Source: Planctomycetota bacterium
GTDB taxonomy: Bacteria > Planctomycetota > Phycisphaerae > Phycisphaerales > SM1A02
Direction: 5' to 3'
NCBI GenBank assembly: GCA_014381555.1
Contig: JACNLO010000058.1
Span: forward strand, 1-64,000
DNA: 64,000 bases
Shown: positions 8,896 through 18,186 of the stretch, in pieces
How the letters are laid out: each line of letters begins with the position of its first letter
Numbering within the stretch: the first letter of the stretch is position 1
Made by a program: the position numbers and the translations under genes
Notes under the pieces: generated by a model
Database searches by the model: none
What the model was told of the DNA's origin: nothing
The model's input: only the letters and a program-made list of their open reading frames with translations

Positions 8896-10461
8896 ATGGA
8901 ACAAAAGGCAAAGAAAAAAACAAGCATCATAGAAACACTGCAGTCATTAGTTGTGGCATTTGTTTTAGCTATGGTCTTTCGCGGCTTTGTTGTTGAGGGT
9001 TTTGTAATACCAACTGGTTCTATGGCTCCAACACTTCTTGGCCAACATTTTTTAAAACACAGTGACCAGACGGGTCAAGATTTTACTGTAGGTTTTGATC
9101 AAGGGATTTCGGTTTCTCCAGAACGTTCTACCGATCCTTTGCTTGGGAGAAATGTACCTCTTTCAATGGCAGAAGCAAAGAAACTAGAGCCAAGGCGTGG
9201 GGACAGAGTGTTAGTGCTCAAAACCTTGTATCCTTTTTTTGAACCAGAACGATTTGATGTGGTTGTGTTTAAGAACCCAACAGACACCCAAGGGACGACT
9301 TCAAATTACATTAAACGGTTAATAGGTCTCCCTAATGAAACACTTTGGATTGCAGACGGCGATATTTTTGTAAGGCAAGACAGCGTGCCTGATTCAGAGT
9401 TTGAGATTCAGAGAAAACCAGAACATATTCAGCAATCGTTATGGAGAACAATTTCTGATAGCGATGCTATACCCACAGATACACTTGCGCTATCGCGGCC
9501 ATGGCGCGGATCACCATGGCGTGGTAGTCCAGATGGAGCGTGGAAACTCAATGATCGTACTTTGGTTTGTACAACCGCATCCCCTTCAACTCTTACTTGG
9601 GACCACAATCTGATTCTCATTGATGATTGGCTTCCATATAACATGTTAAATTCTAATCGGCGCAACCAACCTTTATCAGATGTCCGTGTATCTGCGACAC
9701 TAACTCCTGAAAAGGAAACCCTCAATGCAAGTTTTTCACTTGAAGCAGTACAACACCGTTTTGTTTGGATGATTTCTTCTGGTCAAGCAGTTCTTTCAAT
9801 GTCAACTCTTGATGGCGATGTCGTCAAAAAGGTAGAAGTTGATGTCGATGTGTTTCCTAAAATAGTTTCAGGTATAAGTAAGCCCATTCGTTTAGAGTGC
9901 TGGCACGTTGACCAAATGATGGTGCTCTATCTCAACGGAGCAAGGGTTGCAGAGTTGTTGTATGATTTTTTACCCGAAGAAAGAATACGCTTCGCATCTA
10001 ATGCGGACCCATCGGTTCCTATTGAAGAAATTGCAGGAAGTGGTGGGAAACCACCATCTCTGCAGTGGCAATTCGATGGTTCTCCATTGACTATTACAAA
10101 ACTTCAAGTTGGTCACGACTTGTATTACAACTATAATCACAGGGGCTTGACAGAACGAGCAACGAAGAATCCCACAAAAAAGGGTAACGAAGAATTGGTT
10201 CGGTATGGATCTCCAGCATTTGGAACCCATCCAGATAAATTGGCTGTTTTAACGGATGATCAGTTTATGATGGCTGGTGATAACAGTACACACTCGCTAG
10301 ATGGTCGTCTCTGGGGCAATCCTGATGAATTTGTTGCAGCTCAGATAGATGATTCACCGTTCATTGTTCACCGAGACCTGCTTATAGGGAAAGCGTGGGG
10401 TGTGTATTGGCTTCCCCCTCCGATTATTCCAGAGTTTAATCGGTTCCGTTTTATCAGGTAA
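8896..10461 (+). CDS. lepB: Signal peptidase I with large inserted domain
   Basis: Membrane serine protease removing Sec and Tat signal peptides. One N-terminal transmembrane helix (about 12-35) precedes box B with the catalytic Ser42 (PTGSMAPTLLG). The catalytic Lys140 is in NYIKRLIGLP, and box E is GDNSTHSLDGRLWG near residues 455-468. At 521 aa it is about twice the usual size. Roughly residues 165-430 form an insertion between the Lys box and box E, with strands resembling a LamG/concanavalin sandwich (VWMISSGQAVLSMSTLDG, IRLECWHVDQMMVLYLNGA). Starts 3 nt after the RicT-like gene. Confidence 0.9.
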   Translation: MEQKAKKKTSIIETLQSLVVAFVLAMVFRGFVVEGFVIPTGSMAPTLLGQHFLKHSDQTGQDFTVGFDQGISVSPERSTDPLLGRNVPLSMAEAKKLEPRRGDRVLVLKTLYPFFEPERFDVVVFKNPTDTQGTTSNYIKRLIGLPNETLWIADGDIFVRQDSVPDSEFEIQRKPEHIQQSLWRTISDSDAIPTDTLALSRPWRGSPWRGSPDGAWKLNDRTLVCTTASPSTLTWDHNLILIDDWLPYNMLNSNRRNQPLSDVRVSATLTPEKETLNASFSLEAVQHRFVWMISSGQAVLSMSTLDGDVVKKVEVDVDVFPKIVSGISKPIRLECWHVDQMMVLYLNGARVAELLYDFLPEERIRFASNADPSVPIEEIAGSGGKPPSLQWQFDGSPLTITKLQVGHDLYYNYNHRGLTERATKNPTKKGNEELVRYGSPAFGTHPDKLAVLTDDQFMMAGDNSTHSLDGRLWGNPDEFVAAQIDDSPFIVHRDLLIGKAWGVYWLPPPIIPEFNRFRFIR

Positions 10462-10559
10462 TTCAATTACGCGGGTGTTTTACCAATCTAAGTGGAACAT
10501 TCCAATCTTCTTCCCAACACTTCGTAGAGAGCGACAACCGTAGAGCCGAGGGAAGTCAC

Positions 10560-11585
10560 ATGGGATTGTTTGCATGGTTGACACGACGAATTTCACCTCA
10601 ACCCATCGCTGTTCATTATGGAAGCGATGTTGTACGGTTCATGCAAATAAAAAATAAAAAGAACCGTATCATCCAAGGCGCGGTTGAAGTAGCGCCAGAT
10701 GATTCTGCTGGAATTTCAGAAGCATTAACTTCATTTAAAGGAAGTCGATGTGTAGTGTGCTTATCTCCAAAAGATGCACTTGTTCAACATATTCGTACAG
10801 AATTAAACGAAGAAGAGGAACATATTCGTGACCGACTTATTGAACATGATGGAAGGTGGGGAAACGCAGAAATACGTTATGTTTGCGTGAAAACAACTGG
10901 GTCAGGAATCAGCGTAGGGCAAGAATTATTATGTGTTGGTGTTGATCGAGCACTTTCTGCTCGTGTTATGAGTACGTTAGAGGCGGCAGGTGCTCGAGTT
11001 ATTGCAGTCACTGTTCCAGTTTATGCTTCAATACGGGCTTTTGATTCATTGTATCGACGTGATGGCGATGAAATTATTACTTCTATGCTCATAGATATGG
11101 ATGAACGAATGTCTATGGTTATGATTTCGCATGGTGCAAATTGTGTGTTTGCGCATAGTGTTAAATCGTGTACATCAAAGACAGAAGAAATGTGGGAACC
11201 AGAACAAAGAAAGGAACCCTCTCTGTTGCCTATTTCAAATTCTGAGAGGCATGAAGACGGACGTCACCTTGAAGATGACCCGATGGGGCTACGAGGTATC
11301 CATGGAGGTAGTGCAGTGGAAGAATCGAAGTTCGTAGAAGAACTTAAACGATGTTTGCGACATCATGACACGTTGTTTCCAGATAGAACAATCGACCGAA
11401 TTATCTTCACAGGATATGGAGCTCTTGACACGCAAAAATGTGCATCAATTGCTTCGGAGTTTGGAATTTCTGGCTACATAGCAGATCCGTCCGCGTGGAT
11501 TACTGGTGCAGCTGAAATTGCAGGCGGTCCATCTTGGACTACAACAGCAGGATTGTGTTTACGGTATGCGGAGATGGCAGCATGA
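10560..11585 (+). CDS. PilM-like ATPase-fold assembly protein
   Basis: 341 aa. The N-terminus (VHYGSDVVRFMQIKNKKNRI) resembles the actin-fold PilM/GspL start, and the C-terminus has IIFTGYGALDTQKC and ITGAAEIAGG where PilM proteins close the nucleotide site. The middle (about 205-255) is a polar, poorly conserved insertion. The position as first gene of a five-gene set ending in a secretion ATPase supports the PilM/GspL role: a cytoplasmic partner of the inner-membrane platform. GAGGGAAG 6 nt upstream is a good ribosome site. Similarity is weak in detail. Confidence 0.72.
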   Translation: MGLFAWLTRRISPQPIAVHYGSDVVRFMQIKNKKNRIIQGAVEVAPDDSAGISEALTSFKGSRCVVCLSPKDALVQHIRTELNEEEEHIRDRLIEHDGRWGNAEIRYVCVKTTGSGISVGQELLCVGVDRALSARVMSTLEAAGARVIAVTVPVYASIRAFDSLYRRDGDEIITSMLIDMDERMSMVMISHGANCVFAHSVKSCTSKTEEMWEPEQRKEPSLLPISNSERHEDGRHLEDDPMGLRGIHGGSAVEESKFVEELKRCLRHHDTLFPDRTIDRIIFTGYGALDTQKCASIASEFGISGYIADPSAWITGAAEIAGGPSWTTTAGLCLRYAEMAA

Positions 11586-12184
11586 AGCACCCATTTGACG
11601 ATTTTTTACCACCTTCTTTGCACGCCCGTCGGGAGGCACATCGTATTGTTCGTGTCGGTGTTATATTGGTTGCAACGGTTTCTATTGCAACAGCGGTTGC
11701 CTTTGCGACAACGCTCAATGGCTGGCGAGGTTTACTAGAAAGTAGAAGTAGTGTTGCAATTCGTTGGGACGATGCAAACCAACGAATGGTTGCATTTGTA
11801 AAAGCGCAGAAAGAAATGCAAGTCGCAATGGACTCTGCAGAAGAAATAGATCGAGTCATCGATAGTGTCCCGCGTTCAATTATTCTTTTTGAATTAACGA
11901 AAGGGCTTCCAGACGATTCAAATCTAAATGATATTCGTCTTGAAACCCGTTCGAGAACAATTGAGAAAGATAAGGTAGCCCGCACACAGCAAATTACCTT
12001 GTTGGGAATCGCGCCAAACGATGCTACTATTTCTTCATACATTGAGGCGCTATCAACATCATCATATTTCACCGCTGTTTCATTGATGTATGCACAACAG
12101 GTGGGAACCACAACAAAACGTAATTTTTCAATTCATCTAGCAGTTGATCCTATGGCAACACTTGTAATGGTGGAAGAGCAATGA
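11582..12184 (+). CDS. PilN-like inner-membrane assembly protein
   Basis: 200 aa with a short cytoplasmic N-terminus (HPFDDFLPPSLHARR, resembling the PilN NLLP-type motif), one transmembrane helix (about 22-44), a coiled-coil-like segment and a periplasmic alpha/beta domain. This is the PilN/GspL C-terminal topology. The start at 11582 overlaps the pilM-like stop by 4 nt (ATGA). Assignment rests on topology and gene order. Confidence 0.7.
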   Translation: MKHPFDDFLPPSLHARREAHRIVRVGVILVATVSIATAVAFATTLNGWRGLLESRSSVAIRWDDANQRMVAFVKAQKEMQVAMDSAEEIDRVIDSVPRSIILFELTKGLPDDSNLNDIRLETRSRTIEKDKVARTQQITLLGIAPNDATISSYIEALSTSSYFTAVSLMYAQQVGTTTKRNFSIHLAVDPMATLVMVEEQ

Positions 12185-12714
12185 TTAGTCAATCTCGATA
12201 TCTCATGTTGGTTGGATTGCTGGTGTTGATTCCCGTTTCTGCGTGGGCAATCATTTACAGACCTATGAACAAAGCATTGAATTGTGTAGCAGAAGAAATA
12301 CGCACCAGAACAACATCTTATTCACACTTTGATGAGATTAACTCTCATTATAGACAATTAAAATATCTAACTAGAACCTTAAAAGATTCAACTGCCGAAG
12401 CTTATTCACGTATTCCACAAGAACACGGTGCAGACCAATGGCTCGAATCGGCATCTGATGCAGCACTTGAATTGGACATGGTTGTCAAGTCGGTTACGAC
12501 ATCAGGCGAACGGGTTGAGGGAGAATTTGGTGTCCTACCAGTAGACATAAGTGTTCAAGGGACACTTGATGGCGTGTACCGTTTGTTACAACATTTTGAA
12601 CGGATGGATTATATTTCAAGAATAGATCGAATGGGAATTCATCTAGTAGAAGATGATGTTGTAGAAGCCAGAATTGTAGTCCACCTGATATTTTCAATAG
12701 GCGGTAATTCATAA
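12181..12714 (+). CDS. PilO-like inner-membrane assembly protein
   Basis: 177 aa with an N-terminal transmembrane helix (about 8-28), a helical segment (30-75) and a ferredoxin-like periplasmic domain (about 90-175, VDISVQGTLDGVYRLLQHFERM). PilO partners PilN in the type IV pilus alignment complex. It overlaps the previous gene by ATGA and the next by TAATG, so translation is coupled. Confidence 0.7.
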   Translation: MISQSRYLMLVGLLVLIPVSAWAIIYRPMNKALNCVAEEIRTRTTSYSHFDEINSHYRQLKYLTRTLKDSTAEAYSRIPQEHGADQWLESASDAALELDMVVKSVTTSGERVEGEFGVLPVDISVQGTLDGVYRLLQHFERMDYISRIDRMGIHLVEDDVVEARIVVHLIFSIGGNS

Positions 12715-13328
12715 TGCAGGCCTTCAATAGAGCAACACAAAAATATGACGCAGCAACAATTTTTATATTTGTTGCGACACTTGTTGTAATTGTTAAACTT
12801 TCCTTGATGCGAGTTTTTGTTCCCACTTCTGTAGGTGCTGAAGAAATAGGAAGCGAAATCCTTATGGAACAAATGTGCACGAGCGAGAAATTAACAGAAA
12901 CTGCTTCGGAGATAGAAGAGTGGAATCAACAAGTACAGGTCCTTTCAACTAGGTTATCGAGCGACCCAGTCAAGTGGCAAAAAAAACTCGTTACGACGCA
13001 TGCGTTTGGACAAAAGAACGCAGAAGAGTTTATCTCGAAAAGTAATTCACGTAGTGAATTTATATTTGCAGCGAATTATGCGGAAAACAACCTGTCCCTT
13101 CAATCAGTAATGACCGGTCGTACTACGCTGGCAAATATTAATGGGAACATATATCGAGTTGGTGACATAATCTCGATTCGTGGAGGAGAAATTATGCTTC
13201 GTATCGTTGAACTTGGGTCAACATATGCCGTTGTTCAACTTGACAAATATGATCAAGGCGGAGACACGAAGCGAACTATCTATTTAGCAGATAGCCAAAA
13301 AATGGTTGGTGGAGGATTTGAGCCATGA
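12714..13328 (+). CDS. PilP/GspC-like membrane protein
   Basis: 204 aa with one transmembrane helix (about 16-37), a helical linker, and a C-terminal beta domain. The stretch LANINGNIYRVGDIISIRGGEIMLRIVEL resembles the PilP/GspC homology region that links the inner-membrane platform to the secretin. It sits between the PilO-like and GspE-like genes with overlapping start and stop codons. No secretin gene is in the window. The call rests on order plus the short homology region. Confidence 0.6.
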   Translation: MQAFNRATQKYDAATIFIFVATLVVIVKLSLMRVFVPTSVGAEEIGSEILMEQMCTSEKLTETASEIEEWNQQVQVLSTRLSSDPVKWQKKLVTTHAFGQKNAEEFISKSNSRSEFIFAANYAENNLSLQSVMTGRTTLANINGNIYRVGDIISIRGGEIMLRIVELGSTYAVVQLDKYDQGGDTKRTIYLADSQKMVGGGFEP

Positions 13329-15040
13329 AATCACTAGAGACAAAAGTAAAGGCAAAAAAAAGCAGGTCGTACTCCGAAAAACTCTTAGGTCTTCTTCAGG
13401 ATTGGGATTGTATAAATGAAGAAGACTTAAAATTAGTTGACAGGTTACAAAAGCAAAGCCACGGACGCTCATTATCGTTAATACTTCAAGACGTGGGAGT
13501 TGAAGAGGAACACCTACAAAAAGCAGTGGCAGAAGTTTCAGGGCTGCACTTTTCTAAACTAACAATCGAAAATGTGGCGGATGATCTGGTAACAAAACTT
13601 GGGATAGGTTGGTGCACAGAGCACGGCGTAATACCAGTTCGGTTCAAAGGAAATGCTTTTATTGCATCCTCCACAGTCGACGAACTCTTTCTGACTGATG
13701 ATATACGCAACAAATTTTCAGAGTCGGTCGGACAAATGCTTTCAACACATTGCGACATTCAGGGTATTCTTGGGCAATTAGCTCAAGCAGACAAAACAGT
13801 TGAGAAAGATGATGATACTAAAGATGGGGCGGAGTTTTATGAAGAAGAAAACAGTACTTCTGTAGACTTACAAGAAGAAGCCAACCATGCAGAATCATCC
13901 CCAGTAGTAAGGATTGTTGGAGAAATGATTACTTCTGCAGTTAGAGAGGACGCTTCAGACATCCATTTCGAACCAGGGACCGATTGCTCTCACATCCGAT
14001 TACGAATTGACGGCATTCTTCATGACTTTAAACAGTGTGAAAAAAATATGCACAGCGCAATTGTGAGTCGCATAAAAATTTTAGCAAACTTAGATATTGC
14101 TGAGCGTCGAATACCGCAGGATGGAAGAATTAGGGCAACAGTATTTGGACGTTCAATTGATCTTCGTGTTTCAACCGTTCCAACCCCAAAAGGCGAAAAG
14201 GTGGTGTTGCGTCTCCTTGATGACAGAAATATCCGCATAGGTCTTGATGAACTTGGTTTTTGCAAAGAATCTCTCTCAGCATGGAAACACGAAATCAGTT
14301 CTCCGCACGGAATAATTTTGGTAACAGGTCCAACGGGTTGTGGAAAAACTACAACTCTATATTCTTCCTTGCAAGAAATGGATCGTGAGAGATTGAACAT
14401 TTCAACCGTTGAAGATCCGGTGGAGTACGAACTCTCTGGTATCACTCAAATTCAAGTACATGAAAAAATAGACATGACATTTTCACGTGCACTTCGAGCC
14501 TTGCTTCGGCAAGATCCAGATGTAGTTTTGTTAGGTGAAATACGCGACATGGAAACCGCAAGCGTTGCAATTCAAGCAGCGATGACAGGGCACTTAGTTT
14601 TGTCAACCTTGCACACAAACGATGCGCCAAGTTCATTAACTCGTCTTATTAATATTGGCATAGAGCCATTTCTGGTTGCATCAGCGGTGAATGGGGTTCT
14701 TGCACAGCGGCTTGCGCGTAGAGTTTGCCAAAAATGCGTGCAAATGAAGAATCCAAACAAGAGAGAATCAAAACTTCTTGAAGGATTTAACTGTGAACAA
14801 ATTCCTCATGCTGTTGGCTGTTCATCCTGTCGTGGTAGTGGCTATTCTGGACGACTCGGAGTGTATGAGTTGCTCATAATGGATGACGAGCTCCGAGATT
14901 CCATTGCTGGGAATCCTACGATAACTTCGTTTAGGAAACTCGCCCTAAATCGCGGCATGCAAACCCTTCGACACGATGGTTTTGCAAAAGTTGCTGATGG
15001 CTTAACAACAGTAGACGAAATTTTGCGATTGACCGCTTAA
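13325..15040 (+). CDS. GspE/PilB-type assembly ATPase
   Basis: A 571-aa cytoplasmic hexameric ATPase powering pilus or pseudopilus extension. N-terminal GspE-II/MshEN-like domain (about 25-150), acidic linker, then the ATPase core with SDIHFEP (Asp box I), Walker A GPTGCGKTTT near 335-344, STVEDPVEY, Walker B LRQDPDVVLLGEIRD and the His box TGHLVLSTLHTNDA. The zinc tetracysteine CQKC...CSSC near 465-505 is typical of PilB/GspE and absent from PilT. The start overlaps the PilP-like stop by ATGA. Whether it serves a type IV pilus or type II secretion cannot be decided from the sequence. Confidence 0.92.
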   Translation: MKSLETKVKAKKSRSYSEKLLGLLQDWDCINEEDLKLVDRLQKQSHGRSLSLILQDVGVEEEHLQKAVAEVSGLHFSKLTIENVADDLVTKLGIGWCTEHGVIPVRFKGNAFIASSTVDELFLTDDIRNKFSESVGQMLSTHCDIQGILGQLAQADKTVEKDDDTKDGAEFYEEENSTSVDLQEEANHAESSPVVRIVGEMITSAVREDASDIHFEPGTDCSHIRLRIDGILHDFKQCEKNMHSAIVSRIKILANLDIAERRIPQDGRIRATVFGRSIDLRVSTVPTPKGEKVVLRLLDDRNIRIGLDELGFCKESLSAWKHEISSPHGIILVTGPTGCGKTTTLYSSLQEMDRERLNISTVEDPVEYELSGITQIQVHEKIDMTFSRALRALLRQDPDVVLLGEIRDMETASVAIQAAMTGHLVLSTLHTNDAPSSLTRLINIGIEPFLVASAVNGVLAQRLARRVCQKCVQMKNPNKRESKLLEGFNCEQIPHAVGCSSCRGSGYSGRLGVYELLIMDDELRDSIAGNPTITSFRKLALNRGMQTLRHDGFAKVADGLTTVDEILRLTA

Positions 15041-15097
15041 TTTCAGCAGTAGTCGGCAAATCCACAGACTCCCACCCATTACAGACACGCATATGGT

Positions 15098-15362
15098 ATT
15101 GGGGACAGTCGGTATTGGGGACAGTCCCCAGGGGACTGTCCCCAATATCAATAGCGATAACAGCCATTGTTTTGTGGGGTCTGTCCCCAACCGTATCACA
15201 TGGTGCCTGTCCCCATGTTTTCTTTGTTTACGTTTCAAAAAAAGCGATAATCTTTCTTTTTTGTGGGGACAGTCCCCTGGGGACTGTCCCCAATATCAAT
15301 AGCGATAACAGCCATTGTTTTGTGGGGTCTGTCCCCCGTTGCGTGCTCTGGGGACTGTCCCC
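15098..15362. repeat. Cluster of GGGGAC-N-GTCCCC palindromes with a 58-bp duplication
   Basis: Several copies of GGGGACAGTCCCC / GGGGACTGTCCCC. A 35-bp perfect palindrome (TATT..AATA arms) spans 15113-15147, and a second paired core lies at 15265-15291. A 58-bp segment occurs twice without change (15131-15188 and 15279-15336), each ending in GGGGTCTGTCCCC. The cluster fills the gap after the secretion ATPase gene and runs into the 3' end of the DUF456 gene, whose last codons are made from it. Confidence 0.88.
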
Positions 15363-15900
15363 AAAACAAGACGGGAGAAATAAGTAAGACGCACCAACAA
15401 ATTGCTGCGATGCCAGTTTTGCCAATGATGCCCATGACTCTACCGATGGCTGCTCCGGTTGCTGACTTTGCAAGTTCACCTGCTGGTGCAATTTCTTTGT
15501 GACTTAGTTCTCCGAGCAATGCTCCAAGAAATGCGCCAGCGATTGCCCCAATTAAAGTTCCAGCAAGTGGAATCGGAATAACAAACGTGCCAATGAAGGC
15601 GCCAATCATGCTTCCCAATATTGCGCCAACCATCCCGCGTTTTGTTCCGCCACCAGCCTTTGCACCGAGTCCAGCTGCAGCGGTCTCTATGATTTCACCA
15701 CAAACTGCAAGCCCAAGGACTATGCCGATTGTTACCCAACTCCAAATCGGCGAATCACTCCATAGCGGATTACACAATGTAATGGCAAGTGCACCAGCGA
15801 CCATCAACCATGTTCCAGGTAAACCCACAAGGGTAATAAGTACGCAAATTGAAGCGTAAAGGGCAAAAATCACCAGTATTACAATAGAAATCCAGTCCAT
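15235..15900 (-). CDS. DUF456 membrane protein with repeat-derived C-terminus
   Basis: A 221-aa membrane protein of the DUF456 type: LVGLPGTWLMVAGAL near the N-terminus, then Gly/Ala-rich helices (GAILGSMIGAFIGTF, LIGAIAGAFLGALLGEL) with the polar middle GAKAGGGTKRG. Function of DUF456 is unknown. The family-like part ends near residue 178; the remaining 43 or so residues (from FWGQSPEHATG) are translated palindrome repeat and are hydrophilic. AAGGAAA lies 5 nt before the ATG. It is divergent from the next gene. The tail suggests that repeat insertion removed the original stop codon. Confidence 0.82.
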   Translation of the reverse strand: MDWISIVILVIFALYASICVLITLVGLPGTWLMVAGALAITLCNPLWSDSPIWSWVTIGIVLGLAVCGEIIETAAAGLGAKAGGGTKRGMVGAILGSMIGAFIGTFVIPIPLAGTLIGAIAGAFLGALLGELSHKEIAPAGELAKSATGAAIGRVMGIIGKTGIAAICWCVLLISPVLFWGQSPEHATGDRPHKTMAVIAIDIGDSPQGTVPTKKKDYRFF

Positions 15901-15938
15901 CGTTTCCTTACTTGCTTATTGGGGTTCTATCTGCCATC

Positions 15939-17570
15939 ATGTCATGCATGGTACTAGCAACAACCATTGCGTGTTCACTTGTCATTGGGTTGGTTGATGA
16001 ACCCAATGCTGCCGATGCATGGAATGAACTCTTTCAAGAGATTGAAGATGTGGAGTACCCCTATGATTACGATTCTGAATGGACTGATGAAATTCAAGCT
16101 CGGTATGAAGAGTTATCCCCAGTTTTTCAGCAGATTCAAGAAATTTCAGCAATCGAACATTGTGACTGGGAACTTGATTACTCCAAAGGTCTCGATTTAC
16201 TTGTTCCACACCTCTCTCAACTCCGGAATGCACAGTTACTTCTTGGTTTTTCTATGGATGGAGACATTCGCAACGGCAAAACTTCTTCTGCAATAGAACA
16301 ATTGAATTCAATGCTCGATATCACCAAGCACCAAAACACCACATCATTAACGATTGGTTCACTTGTTGCAGCAAGTTCATTTTCAATGGCCTCGCAACAT
16401 GAAGACTTGATTGATGCAACAAATGACCTCGCCCAACTCGACTCTATGTTGGAAAAAATAAATTCATTTGACTCCTTCGACCCATTTGGCATTCGTGCGA
16501 GTGTTGGTGAGGAGCGTAAGAACGTGTTGGACTGGTTGCAGGTGACCGAAAATCCAGATTTTTCTATAATTACTTCGGTTCTAAATCAAGCAGATGTTGA
16601 TAAATCTGGATGGGACATGAAACAAGAAATTGAAAATTATTCCAAGACGATGAAAAAAATGGAAGTAATCTTCCAAATGCCGAACAAAGAAGAAGCGATG
16701 AAAGCGACAGTTGCGTTGGAGCAAGAAACGAAAGAACTTGGAAATTTGACTGAACTTCTTTCTTTTTCAGCGAGTCCACTTCTTGACACGGCATTTACTG
16801 TAACGAGTAACGTGGAAGTTTTTAAAGCGTTGCTTGAGCAAAGAATCGAGATGCTTCGTAATCCCAATTCAGCAACATATTTTTTGAAAGCAGTCAAAGT
16901 GTACAACGAACTTGACCCTGAAGAACGGGTCAAAGCACTAACAGAAGGTGACTGGTCAGTTCTGAATGTGCCAGTCGAGCTACTCAGTAGAGCGGTTGAA
17001 ATGGAGCCAGCAAAAATTACACTTGCAGAAACTCCAGCCACACCACTTTGGATTCCTTCGCTTCTTTCTCTAACATTGGACATGCTTGGGCATGGCAATA
17101 TCGAAGACATGGCTCTTGCCCTGCAAGTGGCAGGGCACATGAGTCAACAAGATAGGATTGCATCCTCTCTTGCCGCAGCATGTATTGTGCGAACAGTGGT
17201 GGATTCTTTACCAGATCAAATGATAACCCAAGAGCGAGAGCAGCTTTTAAAATCGACACGTAGTATCCCAACTGCTGACGCGTTTATGGTTCTTGCATCA
17301 GCAGAAAGTGATACAAGACGGCTCGCCAAGTTTTTATGTATTGAAAAACCGTGGAATCCTTCAATAGGATACGTCATGGCAGAGACAATGAAGTTGCGGG
17401 AAGACGAGGGAGTGTGCGATGCATGGGGTCTTTTTGTTGACAGGATGGGCGTTCCAGAAAACCCGTTTGATAACAATTGGAAACTCAAACAATTCAACAC
17501 CAATTTGCAAGAGGCAAAGACATTGCCATTGCTTTTGAGAAAAAAACTTAGTCGCCCCAAAGGGCGGTAA
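15939..17570 (+). CDS. Hypothetical exported or membrane-anchored protein
   Basis: About 543 aa. A hydrophobic N-terminal segment (MVLATTIACSLVIGLV) acts as signal or anchor; the rest is largely helical and acidic, with no recognised motif. ATG 15939 is preferred, although an in-frame TTG at 15912 is possible. The 3' end overlaps the convergent futalosine-hydrolase gene by 23 bp. Helical pattern and size recall uncharacterised planctomycete periplasmic proteins, but function cannot be stated. Confidence 0.7.
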   Translation: MSCMVLATTIACSLVIGLVDEPNAADAWNELFQEIEDVEYPYDYDSEWTDEIQARYEELSPVFQQIQEISAIEHCDWELDYSKGLDLLVPHLSQLRNAQLLLGFSMDGDIRNGKTSSAIEQLNSMLDITKHQNTTSLTIGSLVAASSFSMASQHEDLIDATNDLAQLDSMLEKINSFDSFDPFGIRASVGEERKNVLDWLQVTENPDFSIITSVLNQADVDKSGWDMKQEIENYSKTMKKMEVIFQMPNKEEAMKATVALEQETKELGNLTELLSFSASPLLDTAFTVTSNVEVFKALLEQRIEMLRNPNSATYFLKAVKVYNELDPEERVKALTEGDWSVLNVPVELLSRAVEMEPAKITLAETPATPLWIPSLLSLTLDMLGHGNIEDMALALQVAGHMSQQDRIASSLAAACIVRTVVDSLPDQMITQEREQLLKSTRSIPTADAFMVLASAESDTRRLAKFLCIEKPWNPSIGYVMAETMKLREDEGVCDAWGLFVDRMGVPENPFDNNWKLKQFNTNLQEAKTLPLLLRKKLSRPKGR

Positions 17571-18186
17571 TAGAATCGTTCACCGCTTCGCCAAGGTTGG
17601 CTAGTGCAAGGTTCAAATTCCACTCTTGAGTTTCTCTGTTCCCAGTCGTGTTTGATATTGAACGAATCTCAATAGCTGGCGCACTTACTCTATGTGCAGC
17701 ATGTACAACAGCCGCACCCTCCATTGCTTCGCAGATTGCACCAGTGCGTGAAGCAACAAGCGTCGCCTGCGCATCACTGCCACTACACGTCGCAACGGTC
17801 GCAATCGTGCCAACACTACCAAGTGGAGAAAGCCGTTCAAGCATCCATGTATCAACAGGTACTTCGTTACCTTCAAAATTACCAAGCGAAAAACCCATTT
17901 GTTCCATATCTTGGAAACCAGATGGAGTCATCAACCCTTCTTCTGCATACACACATGAATCTGCAACGACGACATCGCCTAACGACAGTTTGCTTTCTGG
18001 AAGAGCGCCTGCAACCCCAGCATTAATCACCCACTTGAATGGACCATCCGAAAGAATAGCCGCGGTGGTTGCCGCTGCAGCGTTTGTTCGCCCAATTCCA
18101 CCAGCGACAACAAAAGTTCCTTGTGGTCTTCCAATCACGTCGGACTCTGCTTGGACAGCAGTTACGATAAGAATTCTGCGTGCCAT
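17548..18186 (-). CDS. mqnB: Futalosine hydrolase (MqnB-type nucleosidase)
   Basis: A 212-aa member of the PNP/UDP nucleoside phosphorylase fold (MTA/SAH nucleosidase-like). Motifs: GGIGRTNAAAATT, INAGVAGALPES, LGDVVVADSCVYAEEG and the ribose/purine-binding CEAMEGAAVVHAA. The C-terminus IEIRSISNTTGNRETQEWNLNLALANLGEAV matches futalosine hydrolases better than MTA/SAH nucleosidases. It would release dehypoxanthine futalosine in menaquinone synthesis. It overlaps the hisS stop by 1 nt. An MTA/SAH nucleosidase role is the main alternative. Confidence 0.8.
   Translation of the reverse strand: MARRILIVTAVQAESDVIGRPQGTFVVAGGIGRTNAAAATTAAILSDGPFKWVINAGVAGALPESKLSLGDVVVADSCVYAEEGLMTPSGFQDMEQMGFSLGNFEGNEVPVDTWMLERLSPLGSVGTIATVATCSGSDAQATLVASRTGAICEAMEGAAVVHAAHRVSAPAIEIRSISNTTGNRETQEWNLNLALANLGEAVNDSITALWGD

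Noticed and set aside
15115-15387. Several short frames through the palindrome cluster (GTVPRGLSPI-type)
   Set aside because: They are translations of the repeat on both strands, with no ribosome site.
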